Under the pieces are notes generated by a model, which was not told where the DNA came from, searched no databases, and saw only the letters and a list, made by a program, of their open reading frames with translations. Both the position numbers and the translations under genes were made by a program. This document shows, piece after piece, positions 8,696-16,818 of a stretch of 64,000 nucleotides of DNA (its first letter is position 1; each line of letters begins with the position of its first letter). The DNA is from Bradyrhizobium sp. CSS354 (GTDB lineage: Bacteria > Pseudomonadota > Alphaproteobacteria > Rhizobiales > Xanthobacteraceae): NCBI RefSeq assembly GCF_029051725.1, contig NZ_JAACFU010000013.1:116982-180981 (forward strand). Direction: 5' to 3'.

Positions 8696-8704
8696 TTATC
8701 CACA
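8696..8704 (+). other. Perfect DnaA-box 9-mer (TTATCCACA)
   Basis: The consensus DnaA box TTATCCACA occurs in the 276-base gap between the aldo/keto reductase and GNAT genes. It is a single box with no cluster of neighbours and no AT-rich unwinding element, so it is not an origin. It could be a titration or regulatory site, or chance. Confidence 0.3.
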
Positions 8705-8723
8705 GGCCTCCCGATCGCGAGGA

Positions 8724-9179
8724 TCAGAAGATCTTGCGATAGACGATGAACCCGGAACGCTCGGCCACCTTGTCGTACAGGCGCTGCGCCGTGACGTTGG
8801 TCTCGTGCGTCTGCCAATAGACGCGCGGGGAGCCCGCGAGCTTCGCGCGCTCGTAGACGCCGTGGATCAGCGCCGAGCCGACGCCCTTGCCGCGTGCCGC
8901 CTCGGTCGTGAACAGGTCCTGCAGATAGCAGGACGGCTCGATCGCGGTGGTGCTGCGGTGGAAGAGATAATTCGTCATCCCGAGCAGGCGGCCGTCACTC
9001 TCGGCGACCAATCCGTGCACCGGCTCATAGGCATCGAAAAAGCGCTGCCATGTCACACGCGTGATTTCGGGCGAGAGCGCGGTCGGGCCGGAGCGGCCGT
9101 AGAAGGCGTTGTAGCCGTCCCACAACGGCAGCCATTGTTCGTAGTCCTGCCTCGTGACGGAGCGAATGCTGAGCGACAT
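8724..9179 (-). CDS. GNAT family N-acetyltransferase
   Basis: A 151-residue protein with a typical GNAT fold. Motif A is LQDLFTTEAARGKGVGSALI (R/Q-x-x-G-x-G/A as RGKGVG), followed by the VYWQTHETNVTAQRLYDKV segment that forms the acetyl-CoA end. It begins SLSIRSVTRQDYEQWLPLWDGYNAFYG, a start common in alphaproteobacterial homologues. The acceptor substrate is not predictable. Single gene with its own promoter region. Confidence 0.88.
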   Translation of the reverse strand: MSLSIRSVTRQDYEQWLPLWDGYNAFYGRSGPTALSPEITRVTWQRFFDAYEPVHGLVAESDGRLLGMTNYLFHRSTTAIEPSCYLQDLFTTEAARGKGVGSALIHGVYERAKLAGSPRVYWQTHETNVTAQRLYDKVAERSGFIVYRKIF

Positions 9180-9245
9180 ATGAAATTCCCGCGAGCGATG
9201 AGGCGTCCTTCATACGTGATGATGGACGTGCTGATCAATCGCGCA

Positions 9246-10058
9246 TCACTCCGCGACGCGCAGATACCGGATCAGCTTGCGACCCGCGGGGTCGCGCAGC
9301 GAGCGGTAGTAGTCGGCGCGGGACGGCGCATCGGTGTGGCGCACGAGGTCGGTCACGGGCGTGTAGCTCAGCATGCGCCCGCCATCGGGCAGCGTGGCAC
9401 AGACGAAGCGCAATACCTCGCCATTGCGTAAGGCGATGTTGATCGGCGTGGCATCGCCGATCCGCACCATCTCCATGCGCTGTGCGATGAAGGTGCCAAG
9501 CTCGTCCTCGGGCAGTTCGAACGCGCCGGTGTCGCGGCCATGATACATCAGCGCGATGAACGGCGGCTTGCCGTCGGCGATGTCGTCCGGCACCGCAAAA
9601 TAATCGCGGAACGCCCGGTTGATGAATTCGGCGCGCGTCTCGGCATCGAGCAGCACGATGCCGATATCGACCTGGTCGAGCGCGGCCGACAGCCGTGCGG
9701 CGGTGGCGTGGCTCCGACGCTCGGCGGCAAACGTGCCGAGCAGCCGCTGGCGCATCAGGCCGGTGATTCCTGCGGTGCCCGCGGCCGTCGCGGCCAGGAA
9801 GCCGAGCTGGATCATATCCGCCGTGGTAAGACCTGAAACGCCGTGCCGGCTGAGGAGCAGCAGTGCCGCGCCAATGACGGCGATGGCTACGCTGGCAACG
9901 GCGGAAGCGGGACCAGAGAGCGCGCCAGCGAGCGCCACGATACAGACGAGCAGCGGCGCGGGCGAGGGAACGGGGACGAAGCGATCGAAAAACATCGTCA
10001 GCAGCAAAGCCGCTGCCGTCAGCGCCGGACCGGAGATCGCACGCCATCCCAACCGCAT
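9246..10058 (-). CDS. Membrane-anchored PAS-domain protein
   Basis: A 270-residue protein. Residues about 8-110 form three to four hydrophobic segments (ISGPALTAAALLLTMFF, LLVCIVALAGALSG, VASVAIAVIGAALLLL, LGFLAATAAGTAGI). Residues about 125-250 form a PAS fold (LDQVDIGIVLLDAETRAEFINRAFRDYF and LPDGGRMLSYTPVTDLV). No kinase, cyclase or HTH output domain follows, so it may be a stand-alone sensor or a truncated kinase sensor module. ATG 10058 is preferred over an upstream frame because it begins directly before the first membrane segment and has GGAGGAG about 12 bases upstream. Confidence 0.8.
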   Translation of the reverse strand: MRLGWRAISGPALTAAALLLTMFFDRFVPVPSPAPLLVCIVALAGALSGPASAVASVAIAVIGAALLLLSRHGVSGLTTADMIQLGFLAATAAGTAGITGLMRQRLLGTFAAERRSHATAARLSAALDQVDIGIVLLDAETRAEFINRAFRDYFAVPDDIADGKPPFIALMYHGRDTGAFELPEDELGTFIAQRMEMVRIGDATPINIALRNGEVLRFVCATLPDGGRMLSYTPVTDLVRHTDAPSRADYYRSLRDPAGRKLIRYLRVAE

Positions 10059-10187
10059 GGGCCTGTCTCGCTCCTCCCTGGACGAGGTAAGGCGGCAACA
10101 CTGACCGAACATTGCGCCATTGCGATGCGGTTTCGCGCGGTGTGCTTAAGGTGCGCTTTGGTTCACGCGCAAAGCTTTCGGATGATT

Positions 10188-10346
10188 TTAGACCAAATGC
10201 GCGTGCTTGAGACGCTGTTGCAGCGCGGGCGCATTCAGCGTCGACGTCCCCTGGCCCTTGCGCGTGCCGACGAAGATCAACAGCGATGCCGCGACGAGGA
10301 TGGCCGCGGTCAGGGTGATTGCAACGACTACCACAGGTGATTTCAT
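10188..10346 (-). CDS. Small single-span membrane protein (52 aa)
   Basis: A 52-residue protein, MKSPVVVVAITLTAAILVAAS followed by LLIFVGTRKGQG and a short polar tail. There is one membrane helix at residues 4-27 and no other recognisable feature. It lies in tandem with another tiny membrane gene (10420-10596) on the same strand. No family recognised; reality is supported by the clean hydrophobic-then-polar composition and the shared orientation. Confidence 0.55.
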   Translation of the reverse strand: MKSPVVVVAITLTAAILVAASLLIFVGTRKGQGTSTLNAPALQQRLKHAHLV

Positions 10347-10419
10347 CGACGTCCTGTCGCGATGCCGGTCGGCGCGGGCCACGCGGCGCCTTGAAGGCGG
10401 GTCCAGGATGAAGCGGGAA

Positions 10420-10596
10420 TCAGACCGGCAGGCCCATCGCCATGGTCGCCTTGGTCGACAGCACCGTCAGGGTGACGATCAAGCACAGCGAGAGCGCGGC
10501 CACGGCGAGCGAGGCCGCGACCGCGTTGGTCAGCCGGGAAGACGAAACGGTAGCGGGTGGGCCCTGAAAGCCTGCCGTGCCGGACGCCCGAATCAT
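10420..10596 (-). CDS. Small single-span membrane protein (58 aa)
   Basis: A 58-residue reading frame: MIRASGTAGFQGPPATVSSS, then a helix around residues 25-48 (AVAASLAVAALSLCLIVTLTVLS), then TKATMAMGLPV. The N-terminus is polar and Ser/Pro-rich, the C-terminus very short, as in many tail-in small membrane proteins. It precedes the 52-residue membrane protein by 73 bases on the same strand. Function unknown. Confidence 0.5.
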   Translation of the reverse strand: MIRASGTAGFQGPPATVSSSRLTNAVAASLAVAALSLCLIVTLTVLSTKATMAMGLPV

Positions 10597-10750
10597 GGTC
10601 TAAATCCTTCAACGCGCGAGCGAATCACCCGCGACATCGAACAATTTCACTGTTCCAATCGGCAATATTGCGGCGGCCAATCGAGCGAAAACGGCGAGAT
10701 TGCGGCAATGATGGCCCTTGTGCCCGCTATTCGCAGAGCACTACGCGCCG

Positions 10751-11401
10751 TCAAGCGCCCGCGGCGATGCTGGCGGGGTCCTCGATGTCGGCCGGCCGCC
10801 AGTCCATTGCGACGAAGCCGGGGGCCGCTTCCACGCGCTTGAGCCAGTCCCGGATCGCCGGGAAGGTCGAGAGGTCGAAGTCGCAGCGGTCGGCGAGGTG
10901 GGTGTAGCCGTACAGCGCGATGTCGGCGACCGTGAGCTGGCGGGCGGCGAAATAGGCGTTGGTCTTGAGGTGATTCTCCATCACCTGGAGCGCGCCATAG
11001 CCGCGCTCCATCCAGTCTTCCAGCGAATGAGTCTGGAGGTCGCGGCCGCCCCTCACCAGCGACAGCCAGAAATAGGCCGCGCCGATGTTCGGCTCCAGCG
11101 CGTGCTGCTCGAAGAACATCCACTGCAGCGCGTCGGCGCGATCGATGCGGTTCTCCGGTGCGAGCGGCGTGCCGACGGCGACATACCAGAGGATGGCGTT
11201 GGACTCGGCAAGATAGCGATCGTCGCCGACCTCGAGTAGCGGCACCTGACCGGACGGGTTCTTGGCGAGGAAGTCCGGGGTGCGGCTCTCGCCGCGCAGA
11301 ATGTCCACCTCGACCGCTTCATAAGGCAAGTTCAGCAGCGCCAACGCAAGGCGGACCTTGTAGCTGTTGCCCGAGCGCTGCATCGAATAGAGCTTGTACA
11401 T
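10751..11401 (-). CDS. Glutathione S-transferase family protein
   Basis: A 216-residue GST. The N-terminal domain reads MYKLYSMQRSGNSYKVRLALALL, with the Ser near residue 10 as the likely catalytic position, then GQVPLLEVGDDRYLAESNAILWYVA (cis-Pro and glutathione-carboxylate SNAI). The helical C-terminal domain contains TVADIALYGYTH, the N-capping-box motif. ATG 11401 matches the family N-terminus. A related GST with the same SNSGN-type start lies at 27560. Confidence 0.88.
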   Translation of the reverse strand: MYKLYSMQRSGNSYKVRLALALLNLPYEAVEVDILRGESRTPDFLAKNPSGQVPLLEVGDDRYLAESNAILWYVAVGTPLAPENRIDRADALQWMFFEQHALEPNIGAAYFWLSLVRGGRDLQTHSLEDWMERGYGALQVMENHLKTNAYFAARQLTVADIALYGYTHLADRCDFDLSTFPAIRDWLKRVEAAPGFVAMDWRPADIEDPASIAAGA

Positions 11402-11522
11402 TCTGAGGATGATTCCGGAAGACGGGAGGGCGCGGCGCTTGTTGCCCCGCAACGCGGCTAAACAATGATGCCGATGCGAATCCGCCGCAAGACCCGGCCA
11501 ATAGAAAAACTCGAAAACCCTA

Positions 11523-11538
11523 CCGCATTGCAATGCGG
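11523..11538. promoter_or_regulatory. Perfect 16-bp palindrome
   Basis: CCGCATTGCAATGCGG is a perfect palindrome about 120 bases upstream of the GST start on the minus strand. Without a T-run it is not a terminator; a dimeric regulator site is the likeliest reading. The regulator is unknown. Confidence 0.4.
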
Positions 11539-11660
11539 CGGAAGATCATTTCCGTGCGACCATCCAACTCAGTTCACGCTTGCGTCAACGCGCAAGTGCG
11601 TTGCTCGACGCGATCGTGTGCGAGAAACGGCGGCCGCGTTTTGGCACTGAAGCTTCCGCA

Positions 11661-11786
11661 TCGTCATGGCCGGGCTTGTCCCGGCCATCTACGCGCTGCA
11701 TACGCCACGAAGAACGTGGATGCCCGGGCCTTCGCCTCGCCGAAGCGGCTTCGGCCGCGCAGGCGGGACAGGCCCGGGCATGACGA
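11661..11786. repeat. Interspersed repeat, ATGGCCGGGCTTG/GCCCGGGCATGACGA family, copy 1
   Basis: Begins TCGTCATGGCCGGGCTTG..CCCGGCCATC and ends GGCCCGGGCATGACGA, with an internal segment ACGTGGATGCCCGGG. Copies of the same family occur at 30285-30355 and 31993-32081. Intergenic, strongly self-complementary, no coding content. Confidence 0.75.
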
Positions 11787-12037
11787 CGTTCTCGTTTCAT
11801 GGCCCTCGAAGGCGCCAAAATTGCTCCGAGGACACGCCTTGTCGGATATGTGGGATTTGCCGCGCAAAGTTGCGGAATATTGCGAGAAATCGCGGCTTGA
11901 TGCGCGTCAGACACGTAAACTTTTGCGAGATCGGGCCGAAGTTTCTTGCGGCGCAGCGGCACACGTTTTAGGGTGGCTCCATTCCCACAATCAGAGTCGT
12001 GACGACCCATGGTCACGACGCTTGTCAGGAGATGACG

Positions 12038-13240
12038 ATGTCCTTCCTTGCCGCTGCGCTCGACCGTGTGAAGCCGTCCGCGACCATCGCGGTCACGGAT
12101 AAAGCACGTGCGCTGAAAGCGGCGGGCCGCAACGTCATCGGCCTAGGTGCCGGCGAGCCCGACTTCGACACGCCCGCCAACATCAAGCTGGCCGCGATCC
12201 ACGCCATCGAAGCGGGCAAGACCAAGTACACCGCGGTCGACGGCATTCCCGAGTTGAAGGACGCCATCATCGCCAAGTTTCAGCGCGAGAACGGCGTCGT
12301 CTACAAGGCGAACCAGATCATCGTCGGCACCGGCGGCAAGCAGGTGCTCTACAACGCGCTGATGGCGACCATCAATCCGGGCGACGAGGTGATCATCCCC
12401 GCGCCGTACTGGGTCAGCTATCCCGAGATGGTGGCGCTCGCCGGCGGCGAGCCGGTGCCGGTGGTCTGCACCGCCGCGACCGGTTTCAAGCTCCAGGCCG
12501 AAGCGCTCGAGCGCGCGATCACGCCGAAGACCAAATGGGTGATCCTGTGCTCGCCGTCGAACCCGACGGGAGCCGCCTACACCAGGACCGAGCTGAAGGC
12601 GCTCACCGACGTGCTGGTCAAGCATCCCCACGTCTGGGTCATGACCGACGACATGTACGAGCATCTCGTCTATGACGACTTCCAATTCACAACGGTCGCG
12701 CAGGTCGAGCCGAAACTCTACGACCGCACGCTCACCGTGAACGGCGTGTCGAAGGCCTATTGCATGACCGGTTGGCGCATCGGCTATGCCGGCGGGCCGG
12801 CGCAGCTGATCAAGGCGATGTCGACGATCCAGTCGCAGTCGACCTCGAACCCGTCGTCGATTGCGCAATGGGCCGCGGTTGAGGCGCTGAACGGTCCGCA
12901 GGACTTCATCCCCGCCAACAACAAGGTCTTCAAGGAGCGCCGCGACCTCGTCGTCTCCATGCTCAACCAGGCCAAGGGCATCGAGTGCCCGCGTCCCGAA
13001 GGCGCCTTCTACGTCTATCCGTCCTGCGCCGGCACGATCGGCAAGACCGCGCCGTCCGGCAAGGTGATCGACAATGACGAGACATTCGTCACCGAACTGC
13101 TGGAGACCGAAGGCGTCGCCGTGGTGCAGGGTTCGGCCTTCGGCCTCGGCCCGGCATTCCGCATCTCCTACGCGACCAAGACCTCGGACCTCGAAGACGC
13201 CTGCAAGCGAATCCAGCGCTTCTGCGGCAATCTGCGCTGA
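12038..13240 (+). CDS. aatA: Aspartate aminotransferase (class I PLP-dependent)
   Basis: A 400-residue fold-type I aminotransferase. The PLP lysine is K239 in VNGVSKAYCMTGWRIGY; N175 (SPSNPTGAAY), D204 and Y207 (MTDDMYEHL) contact the cofactor; R in the C-terminal AFRISYATK binds the substrate carboxylate. It converts aspartate and 2-oxoglutarate to oxaloacetate and glutamate, although Rhizobiales members of this subgroup may also use prephenate or aromatic substrates. ATG 12038 has AGGAG 6 bases upstream. A strong terminator follows at 13267. Confidence 0.9.
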   Translation: MSFLAAALDRVKPSATIAVTDKARALKAAGRNVIGLGAGEPDFDTPANIKLAAIHAIEAGKTKYTAVDGIPELKDAIIAKFQRENGVVYKANQIIVGTGGKQVLYNALMATINPGDEVIIPAPYWVSYPEMVALAGGEPVPVVCTAATGFKLQAEALERAITPKTKWVILCSPSNPTGAAYTRTELKALTDVLVKHPHVWVMTDDMYEHLVYDDFQFTTVAQVEPKLYDRTLTVNGVSKAYCMTGWRIGYAGGPAQLIKAMSTIQSQSTSNPSSIAQWAAVEALNGPQDFIPANNKVFKERRDLVVSMLNQAKGIECPRPEGAFYVYPSCAGTIGKTAPSGKVIDNDETFVTELLETEGVAVVQGSAFGLGPAFRISYATKTSDLEDACKRIQRFCGNLR

Positions 13241-13266
13241 GCTCGCAGACCTGATGTGACATCGAA

Positions 13267-13292
13267 GGGCCCGCGCAACGCGGGCCCTTTTT
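13267..13292 (+). terminator. Rho-independent terminator after aatA
   Basis: Perfect 9-bp stem GGGCCCGCG / CGCGGGCCC with a CAA loop followed by TTTTT, 27 bases after the aminotransferase stop. Confidence 0.9.
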
Positions 13293-13400
13293 CTTTCAAG
13301 TCTGCGCGATCTGGCGCCACCGGAACTGTTGTGGCATAGACCATCGCGTGGCGTGTGCCGCGCCTCCATGCTCGCATCACATTCATCGCCGGAGATCTTC

Positions 13401-13880
13401 ATGCGCCGTTCACTCCTCCTCGCCGGGCTTGCCGTTGCGAGCCTCGTTGCCTCCGTCGCGGGCGCCAGCGCGCAGTCGCGGATGGTGCAGGTGGGCGTGC
13501 TCGAATGCCGCGGCGGCGCCAGCGTGGGCTTCATCGTGGGATCGGTGACCCATCTCGGCTGCGTGCTGCGCGTCGATGGTTTGCCGGACGACCGTTACGT
13601 CGCGACGATCCGCAAGGTCGGCCTCGACATTGGCATCACCCAGGAAACGGCACTCGCCTGGGGCGTGTTCGCGCCGGTGAACCGGCTCGGACCGGGCGAC
13701 CTCGCCGGCACCTATGCCGGCGCGCAGGGCAGCGCCTCGGTCGGCGTCGGCCTCGGCGGCAACGTGCTGATCGGCGGCTCCAACAATTCGATCGCGCTCC
13801 AGCCGCTCAGCGTGCAGGGCCAGGTCGGCCTCAACGTCGCCGCCGGCCTCGAGAGCCTGGAACTCCGCCCGGGCCGTTAA
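13401..13880 (+). CDS. DUF992 family secreted protein
   Basis: A 159-residue protein with a clear Sec signal peptide (MRRSLLLAGLAVASLVASVAGASA, cleavage before QSRMVQ). The mature part shows the DUF992 pattern: VQVGVLECRGGASVGFIVGS, LGCVLRV, AWGVFAPVNRLGPGDLAGTYAG and a glycine-rich LGGNVLIGGSNNSIALQP. Two cysteines could form a disulfide. The family is confined largely to Rhizobiales and has no assigned function. GGAG lies about 7 bases before the ATG. Confidence 0.88.
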   Translation: MRRSLLLAGLAVASLVASVAGASAQSRMVQVGVLECRGGASVGFIVGSVTHLGCVLRVDGLPDDRYVATIRKVGLDIGITQETALAWGVFAPVNRLGPGDLAGTYAGAQGSASVGVGLGGNVLIGGSNNSIALQPLSVQGQVGLNVAAGLESLELRPGR

Positions 13881-14032
13881 CAACTCCCGTGTGCGAATCG
13901 CGTCGCTCCGACGCGATTCCGGCAACGACGCACCGCAGCGACGTTTGATGCTTGCCAAATCTCGGGGACGGGCAGAGCATCGGCGTTTGCCGACCCAATC
14001 ATGGGCCGAGCTCCACACCAAGGAGGCGGCGA

Positions 14033-16081
14033 ATGGGACAGGACGTCAGAAGTCCCCGAGGTCCACGGTGCATCGCGCTGGTGGGCCCTTTCCAAAGCGG
14101 TAAAACCACACTTCTCGAAGCCATCCTGGCGCGAACGGGCGCAATCCCGCGCGCCGGCAGCGTCGACGCCGGAACCTCCGTCGGCGACGCCACGCCAGAG
14201 GCCCGTCATCACAAGATGACCGTCGGGCTGACTGCCGTCACCACGAGTTTCATGGGTGACAGCTACACCTTTCTCGATTGTCCCGGTTCCGTCGAATTTG
14301 CCCACGACATGCGCGCCGCGCTGCCTGCGGTCGACGCCGCAATCGTGGTCTGCGAAGCCGACGAGAAGAAGCTGCCGCAGCTTCAGATCATTCTGCGCGA
14401 GCTGGAGGAGCTGAAGATCCCGCGCTTCCTGTTCCTCAACAAGATCGACCGCGCCAACAAGCGCATCCGCGAGACGCTCGAGATGCTCCAGCCCGCCTCG
14501 CGCGTGCCGCTGGTGCTGCGCCAGATCCCGATCTGGAAGGACGAGCTGATCGAGGGCTTCGTCGATCTCGCGCTGGAGCGCGCGTTCATTTACCGCGAGC
14601 ACAAGGCCTCCGAAGTGGTCGCGCTCCAAGGCGGCGATCTCGATCGCGAGAAGGAGGCCCGCTTCTCGATGCTGGAGAAGCTCGCCGATCACGACGATGC
14701 GCTGATGGAGCAGCTGCTCGAGGACATCCAGCCGCCGCGCGATGCCGTGTTCGATGATCTCGCGCGGGAATTGCGTGACGGGCTGATCTGCCCCGTGCTG
14801 CTCGGCGCCGCCGCACGCGAAAACGGCGTGCTGCGTTTGATGAAAGCGTTGCGCCACGAGGCGCCCGGTATCGCGGAGACCGCAAAGCGTCTCGGCGTTC
14901 CCGAGACCAGGGACGCCCTCGGCTTCGTTTTCAAGACGCTGCATTCGCAGCACGGCGGTAAGCTGTCGCTGACGCGGATGCTCGCCGGTCATCTCGACGA
15001 CGGTGCCACCCTGCAATCCTCCTCCGGCGGGGCGAGCCGCATCTCCGGCATCCTCGCCGTCACCGGGGCCTACGATACCAAGCGTGCCGCGGCGGAAGCC
15101 GGCGACACGATAGCGCTCGCCAAGCTCGACCCGATCAAGACCGGCGACACGGTCTCGAACGGCAAGACCCAGCCAGCAGCGCTCGCCGCCGGCGAGCCCA
15201 CTCCGCCGGTGCTCGCGATCTCGGTTGCGGCCACCGACCGCAAGGACGACGTCAAGCTCGGACAGGCGCTGATGCGGCTGCACGAGGAGGATCCCTCGCT
15301 CGTCTTCGTGATGAACGCGCAGACCCACGACACCGTGCTGTGGGGGCAGGGCGAGATGCACTTGCGCGTCGCGAGCGAGCGGCTGCGCGATCGTTTCGGC
15401 GTCAAGGTCGCCTCGCATCCACCCGCGATCGGCTATCAGGAAACCATCCGCAAGCCGATCGTCCAGCGCGGCCGCCACAAGAAGCAGTCCGGCGGCCATG
15501 GCCAGTTCGGCGACGTCGTACTCGACATCAGGCCGCTGCCGCGCGGCGAGGGCTTCAAGTTCGCCGAGAAGGTGGTCGGTGGCGCGGTGCCGCGCAACTA
15601 CATCGGCGCGGTGGAGGAGGGCGTCGTCGACGGGCTCGCACGCGGTCCGCTCGGTTTCCCGGTCACCGACTTGCAGGTGACGCTGACCGACGGCTCCTAT
15701 CATAGCGTCGATTCCTCCGACCTCGCCTTCCGCACGGCGGCGCGGGTCGGGCTCAACGAAGGCCTGCCGCTATGCCAGTCGGTGTTGCTGGAGCCGATCC
15801 ACGTGGTCGAGATCGTCTGCCCGACCGACGCTACCGCCAAGATCAACGCGATCCTGTCGGCGCGGCGCGGCCAGATCCTCGGCTTCGACACCCGCGACGG
15901 TTGGAGCGGATGGGACTGCGTCCGCGCCATGATGCCGGAAGCCGAGATCGGCGAATTGATCGTCGAGCTGCGCTCGGCCACGGCAGGCGCCGGCAGCTTC
16001 ACCCGCCAATTCGACCACATGGCCGAAGTCACGGGGCGCGCCGCCGACCAGATCATCGCAGCGCATCAGCACGCGGCGTGA
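14033..16081 (+). CDS. EF-G-like translational GTPase paralogue
   Basis: A 682-residue protein laid out like elongation factor G: G domain (residues about 11-265), domain II near 290-390, and domains III-V ending in a domain-V-like AEIGELIVELRS..GAGSFTRQFDHMAEV. P-loop GPFQSGKT is at 18-25 and NKID at 136-139. The normally invariant DxPGH of switch II is DCPGS (D82-S86), so the catalytic histidine is replaced by serine. A strong AGGAGG precedes the ATG. It belongs to the secondary EF-G-like group, not the housekeeping fusA, and sits outside an str operon. Role unknown. Confidence 0.85.
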   Translation: MGQDVRSPRGPRCIALVGPFQSGKTTLLEAILARTGAIPRAGSVDAGTSVGDATPEARHHKMTVGLTAVTTSFMGDSYTFLDCPGSVEFAHDMRAALPAVDAAIVVCEADEKKLPQLQIILRELEELKIPRFLFLNKIDRANKRIRETLEMLQPASRVPLVLRQIPIWKDELIEGFVDLALERAFIYREHKASEVVALQGGDLDREKEARFSMLEKLADHDDALMEQLLEDIQPPRDAVFDDLARELRDGLICPVLLGAAARENGVLRLMKALRHEAPGIAETAKRLGVPETRDALGFVFKTLHSQHGGKLSLTRMLAGHLDDGATLQSSSGGASRISGILAVTGAYDTKRAAAEAGDTIALAKLDPIKTGDTVSNGKTQPAALAAGEPTPPVLAISVAATDRKDDVKLGQALMRLHEEDPSLVFVMNAQTHDTVLWGQGEMHLRVASERLRDRFGVKVASHPPAIGYQETIRKPIVQRGRHKKQSGGHGQFGDVVLDIRPLPRGEGFKFAEKVVGGAVPRNYIGAVEEGVVDGLARGPLGFPVTDLQVTLTDGSYHSVDSSDLAFRTAARVGLNEGLPLCQSVLLEPIHVVEIVCPTDATAKINAILSARRGQILGFDTRDGWSGWDCVRAMMPEAEIGELIVELRSATAGAGSFTRQFDHMAEVTGRAADQIIAAHQHAA

Positions 16082-16113
16082 TCGGTCTGCCGAAGTAAGG
16101 GACGCATCATTGT

Positions 16114-16160
16114 CTCACTCCCTCTCCCCGTTCTTACGGGGAGAGGGTGGGGTGAGGGGC
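16114..16160. repeat. Interspersed inverted repeat, CCCTCTCCCCG/CGGGGAGAGGG family, copy 1
   Basis: CTCCCTCTCCCCGTTCTTAC followed by GGGGAGAGGGTGGGGTGAGG. Nearly identical to the element at 54156-54205 over about 45 bases, including the TTCTTA loop. Widespread in alphaproteobacterial intergenic DNA. Confidence 0.75.
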
Positions 16161-16207
16161 TGTCACCCCGGGCGTGGCGAAGGTTGGACTCAGCCACCCC
16201 CTCCACC

Positions 16208-16322
16208 GTCATTGCGAGGAGCGAAGCGACGAAGCAATCCAGAATTCCTGCGCGGAAAGACTGGATTGCTTCCGCCTTCGCTAAAGCTTCGGCGGACAAG
16301 TCGCTGCGCTCGCAATGACGGT
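16208..16322. repeat. Interspersed palindromic repeat, GCAATCCAG/CTGGATTGC family, copy 2
   Basis: Starts TCATTGCGAGGAGCGAAGCG with AAGCAATCCAGA and ends CTGGATTGCTTCCG...GCTCGCAATGACGG; it carries an extra internal GCTTCGGCGGACAAG segment compared with the copies at 2992 and 58231. Confidence 0.75.
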
Positions 16323-16370
16323 GGAGGGGGTGGCTTGCACGGCGAACTTCCCCTTGCGTTCGGCCTTAGT

Positions 16371-16387
16371 TGATGTATTTTACATCA
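16371..16387. promoter_or_regulatory. Inverted-repeat operator candidate upstream of the XRE gene
   Basis: TGATGTA-TTT-TACATCA is a perfect 7-bp inverted repeat with a 3-base spacer, followed 2 bases later by the half-related TGTACA. It lies 50 bases before the XRE-regulator start in an otherwise GC-rich gap, so autoregulation is a reasonable guess. Confidence 0.55.
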
Positions 16388-16436
16388 TTGTACATGCTTC
16401 AGATGTCACTTATAAAGGCTGAAACGTGAGGCCCAG

Positions 16437-16709
16437 GTGATCACGTCGTTCCAGATGCGGGCAGCGCGCGCGCTGCTCGGCATTGACCAGAGGGCCTTGG
16501 CGGAGCTTGCAGGCGTATCGCTGCCGACCATTCAGCGGATGGAGGCGAGCACTGGCAACGTCCGCGGCGTGGTCGAGACCTTGATGAAGGTGGTCGAAGC
16601 CTTTGATCGGGCCGGCGTCGAGCTGATCGGCGAGCAGGCGCGCAGCGAAGGCGGCGGACGTGGCGTTCGGCTCAAGGAGCCGGGGCCGCCGCGGCGGGTG
16701 GGAGCATGA
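16437..16709 (+). CDS. XRE-family helix-turn-helix regulator
   Basis: A 90-residue protein consisting of one HTH: MRAARALLGIDQRALAELAGVSLPTIQRME (residues 7-36), with a short helix VVETLMKVVEAFDRAGVELIGE after it. The GTG at 16437 (MITSFQMRAARALLG) matches the usual N-terminus of this alphaproteobacterial group and has GAGG 6 bases upstream; ATG 16455 is the alternative. The C-terminal tail is Gly/Arg/Pro-rich. It precedes a SulP transporter on the same strand by 110 bases and may control it and itself. Confidence 0.82.
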   Translation: MITSFQMRAARALLGIDQRALAELAGVSLPTIQRMEASTGNVRGVVETLMKVVEAFDRAGVELIGEQARSEGGGRGVRLKEPGPPRRVGA

Positions 16710-16818
16710 TCCCGCAATGATCATGCTCGGGAGCAGACTTAACTAACGCACCGTCGCGCCCCGATACGCGGCCGCACGATGCATCGGAGCGTTGTGGGCA
16801 GCGGAGCATTTTGCTGAA

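Larger units (their letters stand above)
11402..12037. other. 636-base intergenic region with a palindrome and an interspersed repeat
   Basis: This gap separates the divergent GST and aminotransferase genes. It holds a perfect 16-bp palindrome at 11523-11538 and an interspersed repeat at 11661-11786. The remainder has no frame with a start, ribosome site and sensible composition. Confidence 0.6.
16082..16436. other. 355-base gap with two repeat elements and an operator
   Basis: Contains a CTCTCCCC/GGGGAGAG inverted repeat (16114-16160), an interspersed palindromic repeat (16208-16322) and an inverted-repeat operator candidate (16371-16387) just upstream of the XRE gene. No reading frame is convincing. 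Confidence 0.6.

Noticed and set aside
8580..8723. Replication origin around the DnaA box
   Set aside because: Only one box, no AT-rich region and no dnaA or dnaN nearby.
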